DNA from: Ixodes scapularis
Taxonomy: Eukaryota > Arthropoda > Arachnida > Ixodida > Ixodidae
Length of the DNA: 64,000 nt
Assembly (NCBI RefSeq): GCF_016920785.2
Contig: NW_024609835.1
Span: 177,627,109 to 177,691,108, forward strand
Reading direction: 5' to 3'
The notes below the pieces were generated by a model that worked only from the letters and a program-made list of their open reading frames with translations, did no database searches and was not told the DNA's origin. The translations under genes and the position numbers were made by a program. This document shows positions 34,725-45,724 of the stretch, in pieces. How positions within the stretch are numbered: the stretch's first letter is position 1; every line of letters begins with the position of its first letter.

Positions 34725-34860
34725 AATTTATTTATTTATTTATTTCAATACCCTCAAAGCCCAAGGGCATTACAGAGTGGAGAGACAAGTGACAAACCAT
34801 AATACAGAAATCAGAATAAATAGAAAAAAATAACAAGTGACAAAGCAGTCAGGGTGCCTG
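34725..34860 (-). mobile_element. LINE 3' end with (TAAA)n tail, minus strand
   Basis: On the minus strand it reads TAATGCCCTTGGGCTTTGAG, then GGTATTGAAATAAATAAATA. This is the same arrangement as the ends at 4740-4804 and 29600-29651. No coding sequence of the element is clearly retained upstream. Confidence 0.65.
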
Positions 34861-34940
34861 CTGACAAGAATGGCTGGTTATTACAGTTCTAAAAGGATCA
34901 AATGGTAATGTAGATACTAAAGATGCGGGAAGCAGGCTTT

Positions 34941-34975
34941 CGACGAGTTGGCTTTCGTCGAAAGCCAACTCGTCG
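34941..34975. repeat. Perfect palindrome, 17-bp arms
   Basis: CGACGAGTTGGCTTTCG and its exact reverse complement are separated by one T. It would extrude as a cruciform or hairpin. Confidence 0.95.
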
Positions 34976-35354
34976 ATGGCTAATTTGTCGAATAGTGAAT
35001 TCGTTGAAGGACGACTTGTGGAAAAGGCCAACTGGCCGCCGCTTTTTCAAAACCAAAATATATAATTTTTGTCCTGAAAAGGCAAAGCAAATAATGCTCT
35101 ATAGAGTGTAATCCGTAAAATCGCCGCACGATATTTGACTTTCAGTGCGCTATTTCTTGTCAAAGAGAACAACTTGGCACCACTTTCATGAGAGCCAAAT
35201 TAGATGCTATATTGCAATTACGGTTACGGAGTTTGGTAAGCACTAAAATAGGCAATCTTTTTTTATAACCTAGCGACAGTAAATGAAATGGTCAAGGAGG
35301 TTCGAAATTATTCGCGCAGAGAGAGGTGAAGAGCGCGCTCGAAGTTGCTGCATG

Positions 35355-35545
35355 CGTGTTGTTTTGACGCCGTGCTGTTTTGGCATGTGCTCTTTTGTCG
35401 CTGTGCCGTTTTGACGCTGTGCTGTTTTGTCGCGTACTATTTGGACGCGTGCTGTTTTGTCCCCGTGCTGTTTTGACGCTGTGCTGTTTTGACGCGTGCT
35501 CTTTTGACGCGTGCTGTTATGACCGTGCTGTTTTGACTCTCGGAG
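35355..35545 (-). repeat. 15-16-bp tandem array, minus orientation
   Basis: About 12 units close to GTTTTGACGCCGTGCT, the reverse complement of the array at 33496-33760. Several units are contracted or changed (GTTATGACC, ATTTGGACGC). Confidence 0.9.
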
Positions 35546-35549
35546 TGGT

Positions 35550-36840
35550 AGAGAGAGCTATTGATTTCACGCGCAACCCATTACATTTGTTTGTGTGGCG
35601 TATATGTGATTACTTGAATTAGGAGCCAATTGAACAGGTGTGTGCTGCAGTTCGGAAATCGTTCCGGAGCGTATCTCGGCGACTCGAGGTTTGAGGCTCG
35701 GCAAGGGTATTAAACACCTTAAGAAAACTAAAAGCTCCAAAAACGTGTGCACAGGAAGACCAAAACTTATCGCACTTGTGTTATGTTGAGCCCGTTGTGG
35801 GGTATTTTTTCGGTGTCGGTGTTCTTGGCTGTTTGTTTTTCTATTTTGTAATCCTATTGTTACACAACCTTTATCAACTAACCTATTTAGGCACGTTAAA
35901 CATGTTTTGTTATGAGTTGATCTTAAAACCAATTAGTATATGTTAAATGAACTGATGATTGAGCGTGGAGAAGGGAGTCATGAAAGAAAAAAAAAAAGAA
36001 AAACGCAAAACAAGGAACTACACGGCCAGATATGGTTGTTTGGTTTATTATTATATATGTTTATGTCATACTACTTATTGCAAACTTATAATAAGCTCCT
36101 AGATATCTGTATTATGTCGGAATCAACTGAAAACGTTTTGATTATATTGATAAGTTATTTTTTTTTCGGGATGTTTTATATGGTTTGTTTTCGAGGATAA
36201 ACAAAACACACATTGCTGCCGTTGCTAAGAGTGTTACTTGTTTTATTGTTCTGTTAATTGTGAAAATGCTATATATTATATAAAGGCTTCAACGTTTACC
36301 ATCATTCCTTTGTCACTGTTGCTAATGAAATCAAGAAAAATAAATATTTAGATGCAATAAAAATCAATATAAGTTTATTATTTGCAAGTAAAACAATACC
36401 GTAAAAACCTCTATTAGGCAGTGCGTTCAGTTTCAAATCAACAAACCAAAAGAGATGCGATTCAAGTTTTCCTACTTCAACATTTTAACAAACATGAACA
36501 CAGAGCCGGTTGGCACACATGACTTGAAACCCGATTCATGGAACAACTATGGATTCACGAAACATGGAATGGTTCGTGTTTCAAGCTCATCATTTTACTT
36601 GGATAGATTAAAAAAAAAACTAATTATCCTTTATGTATACATTGAGAACCGACAATTTACAGAGAGGTAGTCTGGACACGCTAAAACGCTAATTTCTATG
36701 ATATACTCCTCATTGATTATTTTCGGTTAGGAGTTATGTTTTTTGTTTTTAATGACCTCGTGTGGCCCGGATCACCTAGAATAATCAAAGCCTATGCGCT
36801 AGCATTTTCACCTCATCGCAGTGAGATAAAGTGAAGACAC
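35550..36840. other. Unassigned stretch
   Basis: Mostly AT-rich; no domain in the frames at 35567-35932 (minus) or 35940-36200 (plus). Confidence 0.4.
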
Positions 36841-36841
36841 A

Positions 36842-36935
36842 GATTGGACACGAGTACCGCGTCAGCCTTCGGCTGGACGTCGTGTCCAATGAACGCGTCG
36901 GAGGACGCTCGGCACCGGGCTCGGGTCCAATGGCC
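36842..36935 (+). repeat. Dispersed repeat, family D (copy 2), with hairpin
   Basis: Starts with ATTGGACACGA (36843-36853), whose exact reverse complement is at 36880-36890. The stretch between carries CAGCC and GGCTG around TTC, so the 48 bp can form a stem-loop. The right part matches 24845-24925 reversed. Confidence 0.65.
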
Positions 36936-36939
36936 AATT

Positions 36940-37900
36940 AAGTTGGGGCCATCCGAATGTGAAGATTTCCATGGAGGAAATCTGGGGCGTTCGGAGGCGT
37001 TCCTTGTCCTAAATGATGTTGGATTGGCACCTTCTGAACACGAACTATTCCATGAATGTCACGAACAAATACTGCACTTTGGTCGCTCAGAAATACCTGA
37101 CCTGATTTTTGCGCACCTGGAGCCTATGCACATGGCCGTCATTCGGACTGGTAGAAATCGCGTGGGTATACGTAATATTCGAACCGTAATACTACATCAG
37201 AAGTCCATTACCAACTTCCCCCTCCCCCCCCCCCCCAAAAAAAAAAAAAAGAAAAAGGAAAGAGAACAGAAAAAGTATCGATAAATACGCCCGAACGAGG
37301 TCTCGCAGCAGAACAATCGTTAACGATGCACAAAAACCCACGGTGGAAGGCATGACACACCATCAGGGTTTCATGCTTTTGGCCTTTATAGAGCGAACGA
37401 AACGCGGAAACAGACGCAAGGTAATCGGCGTAGTACTTTGCATAGCACGGGCAGTTCGAGAACGCATGTTCTTCGATGGTTGTAGTAATCTTTTTGCCCC
37501 TGGTCATGCTGGCATTTTTAAAATGCCCCCAGTTCGTATACACCGATAATTTATTACTGTTCTGCAAACAAGAAAACCGAGTTGATGTCGTAAGGTCACA
37601 ATAATCCTTCGATCTCGTCGGCTATCAAAATCATGTTGTGTGGTGCAACGTTCCCGTACGTCATTATATACGCTGCAGGATGCTTCACAAACGAGTAAAC
37701 TTAATTAAAAAAAGCTAAACTAAATAAATTATAACTAGTGGATAACATTAGTGAACCTGACGGACGTTAGGGGTTCGAGTGTAAAGCAATAATTAGCCAG
37801 ATGATTATATAAATTCTACCGATTAACTTTTGGAATATTCCCCAGTAGCCTTTGGAATATTTGGCATACTAATCTGTTGCCCGCCATCAAGATATGACAT
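36940..37900. other. Unassigned stretch
   Basis: Contains a C-run plus A-run at 37220-37250. The open frame 36844-37284 starts inside the family D repeat and ends in the low-complexity tract, so I do not accept it as a gene. Confidence 0.4.
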
Positions 37901-37904
37901 AGCT

Positions 37905-38155
37905 GGTATTACAATTCAGACAAATGTGGAGCGAAAGTTCGTCTGTTTCTTCAGCAGGGCTTGTGGTGACGTCAAAATACAGTGCCGTGATTGGCTCTGA
38001 TTGAAGGATACCGCGTAGATCGCAAAAAAAGCTGCCTTGAGGTCCACATAGTTTTCTCCAATTAAAGCCAATCAAAGGTCGGCGTTTTGACGTCACCCCA
38101 ACCCCTGCAAAAAACGCAGACGAACTTGCGCTTTGCATAGTCTCCGGCAAATGTA
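37905..38155. mobile_element. Hairpin MITE with GTTCGTCTG arms
   Basis: The left arm at 37932-37995 contains AAGTTCGTCTG, GTGACGTCAAAA and TGATTGGCT. The right arm at 38070-38125 contains the same motifs reversed. The arms are imperfect. The outer limits are uncertain by about 20 bp and no target duplication is clear. Confidence 0.6.
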
Positions 38156-38522
38156 AGCCGCGAGGAGACAGCATTCCGAAACTAGGACCCGAAAGAGCGA
38201 CCGAAGTTTGACCCGGAGGCGACATCAGCCCTCGCAGCGGGCGCAAATATGAGTAATCAAAAGCCGATCCGACAGCGTCGCGTCATCTAAGGATAGTGGT
38301 CGTAGAAAAGTTGCGCTGTATAGTCTGATGTTTCCCGGGGTGTGCAGACGTCGGCACTTTTTAAATGCATGGAACGTTTTCTATTTTTTCTCGCTCCTGC
38401 TTGGGAGGTAACTTCGATGGAGGAGAGAAGAGGTGAGCCTTGGGGAAAGGGAAGCGTACCGCTGCAATCAGGAGGCCGTGTTCACGTGACGTTATCAGCG
38501 TGTTGGTCTCTACGTGACTCAA

Positions 38523-38623
38523 TGACGTCACAGAACACTGTAATGCTAGATGACACCATGACGTCACTTCACGGGACATCATGACGTCACTTGACACTGT
38601 GACGTCATGTGACACTGACGTCA
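38523..38623. promoter_or_regulatory. Cluster of five TGACGTCA palindromes (CRE-like)
   Basis: TGACGTCA occurs at 38523, 38559, 38582, 38600 and 38616. The same sequence is the consensus site for CREB/ATF bZIP factors. The spacing shrinks from 36 to 16 bp and the sites sit in a loose repeat of about 18-23 bp (TGACGTCAC..TGACAC). No gene is evident next to it, so a regulatory role is speculative; it may be a decayed tandem array. Confidence 0.5.
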
Positions 38624-38971
38624 CGTGACATCGTAACGCCAGGGGACACCATAACTTCGTGGAGGACTTATTAACGCTATGCATTTAGCGCGCATTTAGA
38701 GTGGATCGAAGAGACAGATCCTTCCCCCCTTAGCTTCAGCACGGCGGACCTCAGAGCTTCGCCAATGAATAGCGCGGCGAGGAATAGTTTTCGACTTCTA
38801 ATAAATTCTGCAGAATATTTAGATAATCGACAATTAATCTCTAACAAAAAAAGTGCAAAGATAAATTAAATATATAAAAAAATGGATTAGTGAATTATAT
38901 TTCTACGTGATGCCTTTCATTCGTACCCTGACATCTGCCGCATTCGAAAACGTCATCTTGAAAGAAACATA

Positions 38972-39345
38972 CAGGCTGTCCCCCCAAAAAAAACTTGATA
39001 ACTTTGGTGATTATTTTGGAAACAAAAAGAGGTAGACAAGTGTGGTTTGTAGCAGTATGTTAAGGAACACCTAAAGCTTAGTTTAACCCACCTAACATGC
39101 TGTTTCGTGTTTTTGAAGGATGCGGACATTTTCTGTTTTCTGATGCGAACTTGCTGAGCTGGAGCTGGGCGGAAGTGGAGTATCGATTTAGATCTCCTGA
39201 TGAAGCAGACAATAAAATTTACTTAGTTGCTACAGTAAAACTTTAGAATTTCCCTATCATTTTACTCCAATACACAACTTTCTAGATCTTCTTGTTTTCA
39301 AGATATTAGTCATTAAAGTTGTTCATACCTTTTTGGGACTCTGTG
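38972..39345. mobile_element. TA-flanked MITE, Tc1/mariner-like ends
   Basis: The left arm begins CAGGCTGTCCCCCC and the right arm, reversed, CACAGAGTCCC. Both continue with A-rich sequence, AACTTT and GGAAACAA or TGAAAACAA over about 55 bp. TA lies at 38970-38971 and 39346-39347. At 374 bp it has no transposase. Confidence 0.6.
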
Positions 39346-39349
39346 TATT

Positions 39350-40455
39350 CTTAGTTAAGGGGTTTTTTTAAAGAAAAAAAAAAGTCAGTCATTGGTGAAG
39401 CACTCTGCATAGTGTGGGAAAACGTTTACTGTTCGGCCCTACCCCATATGTACTTCCGTGTGAAATGCGGAAGAAAAGCCGGAATTGGAGCTCTGGCTAA
39501 CTGTACGTACGTACAGCTAGACTGACTGAATAAGTTTTGTTCGCTATTTAATTGCTAATAGCTTTTCTTTTTCTTACATTCTTTGCTTCGATTTTTGTAT
39601 TAAACCAAAAACGTCTGGAGTACCGCGAGAGTATAACAGATGGTTGACAGCCAAGTGTGCGTGCAAGCATTCTGACCCAAACTATCCGACATGACCAGAT
39701 TTTTATATTAGCTGTAAGTAACCGAGAAAAGGGGGCGAAATGCCACAGCCTTGATGTCGTAGGGAACCCCAACGGAAATGATCCTGATACAGTTGAAACA
39801 ACCTACGCGAAGTGAATTATTCCTATGCACGCAAGAGAGGAGCCGTGAACTTGCTGACCTCGCCTGATCGACGAGTGTGGCCGGAGCTAATATCTCACAC
39901 GGAAATCGACTTCCCAACAAGGGAAGTGAACTCTCTTCCACACATGGGACTAAATAGACGTCCGTGCTCTGATTCAACATCAAGATGAAGGTTCGTGCTC
40001 ATCTCGGCTTTGGCCTGGAAACGCAACGAAAATATTTCGTATCCTCTTTCGTCTCATTTCCTCGCTTACACTGCATATATTGACCCCGTAAGTGATGACG
40101 TCACAGCTTGGCGCAGTGCTGCAAACAAACCGTCGCTAGGACCGTTGTTATGGACAAATGGTTGGGGGCTAGACGCAAGGTTAGAATTTGTCGGGTAAAA
40201 TAGTAAATACTATTTTGTAAACACTGTGGCTTTGCAAAATCTAATCATAATGATTTGTTTATATCGTCTCAGTGCCAAATAGCGATACCAAAAGCTCGCA
40301 AAAAACATTTCATAACCGGATTTTCATTGCTAGAAGACAACATGATGGGTTCGAGGGTTCAGTGGCCCTTCCTGATGAAGCACTCGACTGCGTCAAAAAA
40401 GTTGGGGACGAGCGACGAAGCTTCTATTCTCGGGGTCGACTTTCTGTTCGAAGCG
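39350..40455. other. Unassigned stretch
   Basis: No domain-bearing frame; two overlapping plus-strand frames at 40255-40490 are short and unrecognised. Confidence 0.4.
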
Positions 40456-40460
40456 AAGAG

Positions 40461-40640
40461 CAGACTTGGGAAGTAATCTGTGACAGGTGACGAATTGCTT
40501 GTAATACGTTACTTTGTCAATATATTTTTTGTAATTACCACGTTACTTCTTCACGGCAGTAATTTGTAATGTAATTTTGTTCCGAATATTGGTAACAGAT
40601 TACATGAATTGCTGCTTACTTTTTGAAAATAATAACATAA
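40461..40640 (+). mobile_element. hAT-like terminal fragment
   Basis: It begins CAGACTTGGGAAGTAATC and is rich in GTAAT, TTAC and GTTACTT motifs in both orientations, like the ends at 18908 and at 61623 and 63201. No matching right end was found, so it is probably truncated by what follows. Confidence 0.5.
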
Positions 40641-40854
40641 ACAGAAACAGGAGCAATATAAACAGGCAATTCAACAGCATAAAGATAGCATGCTCAACAA
40701 AATCGAAAACATCTTGAAGAGGAGATTAACCGAAAAGAAAGCACGAATGGTTGTTGGACCGGTCACTAGAACCGCTGGAAAAACGTGCAAGTTAATTACA
40801 AACAGGATAGCTGGGCAAGTTGGTATGTATTAATAATGGAACAGCGCGAATTTT

Positions 40855-41305
40855 ACAGGGACAGAGAAAAGAACTGGACAGGACAAGCGCCGACTAACAG
40901 CTGAGAGGTTTATTATCGGAAAACCACGAAGAAAACATGCAACAGCACGACTCTCCAATCACGATGGAAATTCGCATGCGCCTCACAAAATTCGGTACTA
41001 TATGTTACACAATTCTACATGCGTCATCTCCGATTTAAAAATTCGACCTCACTGTCCAGCAAATTGACGGAAGCCTGACTCACGCAGGCTGGCCCCTCCT
41101 TCTTTATTTTATGAGCTTCGACAATCTCTCGAGCTTTTTGGTCCCTGTGTTTATACAAAACCAAGGCCTTGTCAAGTAACGGTGAACAGGCGCAGTCCCT
41201 GCAGTGTAACGCGAAGTGGGAGCTGGCTGTTCCTGTTAAGGACCCACGGTGTTCCCGGAAGCGAATGTTGAGGCACCGCCCCGTCTGTCCGATATATACC
41301 AGATG
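40855..41305 (-). pseudogene. Penelope-like element 3' end with GIY-YIG domain
   Basis: On the minus strand from about 41293 the frame gives YIGQTGRCLNIRFREHRG, then SLTGTASSHFALHCRDC, a region with HRDQKAREIVEAHK, and a tail VSQASVNLLDSEVEFLN. The 3' UTR follows to about 40855 with GGCGCTTGTCCTGTCC. This matches the element at 16832-17350 domain for domain. The start is lost at an inverted-repeat junction (41261-41334). Confidence 0.8.
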
Positions 41306-41334
41306 TACAGACGGGGCGGTGCCTCAACATTCGC
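41261..41334. repeat. 28-bp perfect inverted repeat within Penelope-like sequence
   Basis: Arms 41261-41288 and 41307-41334 are exact reverse complements around an 18-nt loop. Both arms encode the conserved QTGRCLNIR of the GIY-YIG domain, but on opposite strands. The plus-strand arm is only this stub and runs into unrelated sequence. Confidence 0.9.
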
Positions 41335-41339
41335 CTGCA

Positions 41340-42025
41340 GTTCAAGATCAAAATCCCACAATTATACGGATGACTCAAACTGTTCCAGACGGCATATTCC
41401 ACTGATTCCGCATATGCGTTCGCCGTCTGCGCCAGACATCTCGAGATCTCTCGATGGCCGGAAATTGCAGTTGCAAATATTTCTCGAACAACCGATACTC
41501 GATAGATTTTTGGCGAGGTAAGTGTAAGATCAAGGCTTCCTTATCCTTTTTTTTTTTCTGGGGGGGGGGGGGGGGGGGGGGCGGGGGGCACGTGTAAGTT
41601 AAATTCCACGTCCCATTTTTGAAAGATGGTTCTTTCGGAGCGAAATCCAGTCCCATGTAATCGTTTACAAAAATGCCCCCAGCAGCGGTGTGTTTGGAGC
41701 CGTGACGTCACACTTACGGGGTCAACGGTCCCTGAAAACTTAAGAAACCCTGGGCATTGGTTGTTGTTCACGCACCTGGCTTTGTGATTTGGCTTTCGGC
41801 GTAATTCCCGACTATCGCAGCAAGCTTAATGGTTATCGAGCCACAATTAGATGCTCGGGGCTTGCAACACCCTGTTTTTCTAAACCAACTAGTAACTGCG
41901 GGGAACTCAAAACAGTGGTAATCTCTTAAGACACATGTGCCGGAAACTTTCTTAATGGCCAACATTATCACAATGGTTGTGTGGCTACGTCCAGGGCCCC
42001 TGAATATTTCTAGACAAGATATCAA
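41340..42025. other. Unassigned stretch with poly-G tract
   Basis: A T-run and G-run at 41547-41587. Open frames on both strands cross this tract and are compositional. No other feature recognised. Confidence 0.45.
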
Positions 42026-42027
42026 AA

Positions 42028-43362
42028 TGGGCCGGAAATTTAAGGTCCGACCCGACGACTGCTGGCCAGAACCCTGTCCGAGTCCGATTATGGCGAACTT
42101 CGGCCCAAGCCCGACCCGACTGATGAGTATTCCGGCCTGCGCCTGGCCCGAGCTGTACTGTTATTTTTAACATGAGCCCGATTCGAACCCGGCCCGAACC
42201 CACGTCATTCTTGGGGTCGAAAGTGACCATTGCTAGAAAATTAAAACGCACAAAAAGTGAGGAAGGGCATGTTAGGGATCAGACCCGCGGTTTATAGCAA
42301 GATGATCGGGGTCTAAAAGAGTTTTCGCGACTACGTGAGAAAGAACGGTCCTGTGTTTATAGACTTAGGCTGATGTTCCGAGTAACACACAACACATTAT
42401 GAGCTAGTATAGAGCGGGACAGGTCCGCACGCTCGGCCACAAATTCTTTTTTTATAGATATAATATATTCCCTACCTTCGATTTACGGGGCACTACGAAG
42501 CGAACTGAATTTCCTTCCGCCTATATTTAAACCCATTTAACAAAAATATCAACAAAGCCATATCAAAAAAGCAATGTCAAAAAAGGCATATCGAAAGACT
42601 GTCTTGATTTACAAAATCTCACCGCTTCTTCTAGTGAATGAAACAAGGATGATGTAACAACACTACGCAATTTATTTTGTGTGCAAGTGAGTTTCTAGGA
42701 AGGGCAACTTTTCTAGATGGAAGGCTCGTAAAAGAATTTAGTTGCCATAATCTTCAATATAATAGCACCCCCCCCCCCCCCCTATTGTGTGGTGTAAAGG
42801 CTCTTGTGAGAAACAACACAGGCGGAGCATCACATGCGTAAGAATGTTCTAGCTAAGTTTATATCTGGCAGTCACTTTCCGCTACTTTTTGCATATTTAA
42901 AGATTTGATGGGGCTTACCGCAGTTCCGAAAATTTATTTTCCAAATCTGGCAGGGTCGGGTTGTCGGGTTGCAACACCTCAATCCCTGCCCTATGGGAGC
43001 CCGACACAGCTCAAAACAAATAGGCCCGAACCCGACCCGAGTCCCCCAACAGGACGCTCATATAAAGACCATAAAGAAAAGGTGCTGACTTTTTTCTTCT
43101 TGTGATACCACTTTCTTATTTGTGTTTTTGTGTATTTGTACCACTCCTGCTATATCCCTTACACAAATTATCAATGAGTTTTAATTATGTTTCTAATGTA
43201 TTCTTATAGAATATCTTAGAAACTCGATTGAAACTTATTAATCATATTTGTAAGAGTAAAACCTCAACGAGGCGAGCAGTATTAGTAAACTATAAAATAA
43301 AGTAATATTGCTTCGAGCCCGAACCAATAGTCGGGTCGGGCTCGGCTTTTCGAGCTTGCCCA
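42028..43362. mobile_element. Candidate hAT-like element with CCCGACCCGA-rich ends
   Basis: The left end TGGGCCGGAAATTTAAGG leads into repeated CCGACCCGA and CCCGAACCC motifs up to 42200. The right end, reversed, starts TGGGCAAGCTCGAAAAGCC and leads into CGAGCCCGACCCGAC. More copies lie at 42955-43050. I find no matching flanking duplication and no transposase, so the limits are tentative. Confidence 0.4.
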
Positions 43363-43740
43363 AGGTCGCGCAAATTTCTATCCAAAAATACTATATATTA
43401 AAACGTCTGCTTGACTGGAAGAACCAAGCGAATCAACCTTTTGATTGGCCGATGTCAGCCGCGTTGGTCACGAAAACAGGAAAAAACAACGAAAATAAGA
43501 AAAAGAGGGCCAGGTATGTAGACGAGTTTTGAACAGCTGGGAAACTATACGATCGGTCAGACCATGAAAGAAACACCACAGTTAGCACTGGTGTTTGGTG
43601 TCAAGCGGCAGAAATGATTGGAAGGCCGCCGAGGTTTCGCTCTCGCAAGCGAACTTTAACAATATAACTTAGAGGAGAAAGTCGACCTGCGCCTCTCCTC
43701 GATTAAAGTTATCAAGATCTCCTCAGATCTCTAGTGATAA

Positions 43741-43791
43741 CTCGGCGTGTTTGTGATTTGCCGAGGCTCGGCAAATCACAAACACGCCGAG
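43741..43791. repeat. Perfect palindrome, 25-bp arms
   Basis: The arm beginning CTCGGCGTGTTTGTGATTT is followed, after a single G at 43766, by its exact reverse complement. The arms end abruptly in unrelated sequence on both sides. Confidence 0.95.
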
Positions 43792-43799
43792 GCGAATCT

Positions 43800-44720
43800 G
43801 CTTCGGTATGTTTGCTGCTTAGGGGAAGAGGGAAAATCTTTTGACGATGACAAATTAATGCTCCAAGGTTGTCTTCCAAGTGGCGGTGTACTTCGTAAGG
43901 TTTGATTTCCTGTGGCTTGCCCGGTTCGATTCCATTGCAGACGAAATGACAGCTCTCTTAGTATTCATAGATGAATGAATGCGTGAATGAACACGGCTAA
44001 ACCTGTTGAACGGAGAAGGGACTCGCCCAAGTTAGTCAGTTTATTTTTCTTTAATTCTTAACAATTGATTTGTGCGAGACAGATTCTAAACGTAAACTTT
44101 ATTTTTACAGTTTATGTAAAAAATAATAAAAAATAAAGAGAAAGTTATGACACATTGTTTGTGAAATTATTTATTTTCTATGAACTGTTTTTACTGAATT
44201 CCAAGTATAATCCTTCATTTGTCATATTGTGGCACAACTTCTCCGAGTCTTGAGCCAACAATTTTGACAGTCGCCATGAATAAAATGTTTGCTACTAAAG
44301 TATTATGAAATGGTCTCGTGAAATAAGGATTTAGAAAGGTCAGGGACGTATGTTGCGAGATAAGTTGCAACAGGCGTCGGCTTTTCAGCACAATTTTCTC
44401 TCACTTCCTGTGTCAAATCTTTTGTGGCCAGAGAAAGCATACTGCTCTGCAATGCATCATAAACGCTCTACTGCCATACATAAAACATTCGAACTTAATT
44501 TCATACCATTTTTTGGGGGCTCGTTGCGTTTAGTCTACACATTTAGCAAATCTACCGATGAACCTTTTATAGACTTTTTTAATTATTTCTTGTGTTAGCA
44601 GATTTTCAGACTGATGTTCAGAGTCAGCGGGTTTCTTTATTGACTTTAGTAGGACAAATGCAAAGGATTAAACCGCAAAAACAATTCTAGTTTCACGGAA
44701 TGGGTTCCCCAGGGTGCGTC
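43800..44720. other. Unassigned stretch
   Basis: AT-rich, no recognised gene or repeat. Confidence 0.4.
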
Positions 44721-44722
44721 TA

Positions 44723-45032
44723 CACTCTAAGAAATGCCTGGGCGTCTTCTTACCCGCAAATCACTCGAAGAGCCAATCTCTGCGATCTACGAATTCAACT
44801 CGGAGAATGATGAGGCGGAACATCTGTCCAGACCTCAAAATTAAGTCCGCGCCGTGGCATGACGCAATGCAAGCATGACGCTTTGCATTGCGTAATGTCA
44901 CAGAGCAAACCTAATTTTATGGTCTAAACGGATGTTCTGCCTTATTATTTGCTTAGCTGATTTCAAAAATCGCCAAGATGGGCTCTTTGAGTGTTTTGCG
45001 GGTAAGTAGAAGCCTAGGAAATTCCTGGAGTG
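44723..45032. mobile_element. TA-flanked hairpin MITE with CACTC ends
   Basis: The left end is CACTCTAAGAAATGCC and the right end, reversed, CACTCCAGGAATTTCC. The arms of about 110 bp share TTACCCGCAAA.CACTC, AAGAGCC and GAACATC.GT. TA lies at 44721-44722 and 45033-45034. The centre contains GCAATGCAAG and CTTTGCATTGC. A right-half copy lies at 6895-7057. Confidence 0.75.
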
Positions 45033-45532
45033 TAATAGATGAGGGAACTGGGAAGTGAATACTCTGGCTGAACTCATGTCGAGGGGAACTTAATTCATAC
45101 ATGCGCCTTATTTATGTGTTTAAAAAAGGAAGATTGATAAATTTTTTTGTAAAATTCTTAAAAAAGTTTGTTACGTGTGACGAAAACATCTCTGCAACCG
45201 GGTGCCCGCATCTTCCGCCCCTGCAAAGTGCCAGGAAGGGAGGAGAGTGAGAAAATTATTCATCCTTCTCCCGGCTCATACCCCCAGCAAGATAATTTCT
45301 TGTTGGTTATTGTCACCGTCCTTATGTCTTTTTCTTTTCTATCTATTTCTGAACCTCAGTGTCTTTACTAAATCAATCCGCCTTTAGCGACTACACGTGA
45401 ACCCATCAGAGTAAGGTGTTATGTGCTCAACAATCTCGTAATCCCCTCCACTTGCTCCGCCCGTGGTTTCCGTTTTCTGGTATTTAAATTTTTCTATCTA
45501 AAGCCGTGGTTATATACAGCCTATACATTATG

Positions 45533-45720
45533 CGAAAGGTAGTCTGCATACAGATTCAACAGGAGCCACCACAAGATCTGTGCTTCGAATGACGCATGGC
45601 AATGAATACGAGGAGAAAACATGGCACGCGGCATTCGAACCACAGATAATGCGGTGACTTGTGTTTGCACACTGCCCTTTTTATGGTGTGTGAGCAGTGG
45701 GACCCCGGCTTTAGTCCGCA
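45533..45720 (+). repeat. Dispersed repeat, family E (copy 2)
   Basis: Collinear with 23065-23252 over about 185 bp. The element class is unknown. Confidence 0.65.
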
Positions 45721-45724
45721 ACAA

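Larger units (their letters stand above)
33496..35545. mobile_element. Candidate foldback element bounded by inverted minisatellites
   Basis: The left boundary (33496-33760) is an array of about 16 units of a 15-16-bp sequence close to CAAAACAGCACGGCGT. The right boundary (35355-35545) is an array of about 12 units of its reverse complement, close to GTTTTGACGCCGTGCT. Long inverted repeats made of tandem units are the hallmark of foldback elements such as Drosophila FB. The 1.6 kb between them holds a LINE 3' end (34725-34860) and a 17-bp palindrome, with no transposase. Whether the arrays are the true ends of one element is inferred. Confidence 0.6.

Noticed and set aside
36844..37284. 146-codon plus-strand frame
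   Set aside because: It starts in a dispersed repeat hairpin and ends in a C/A low-complexity tract; no domain recognised.
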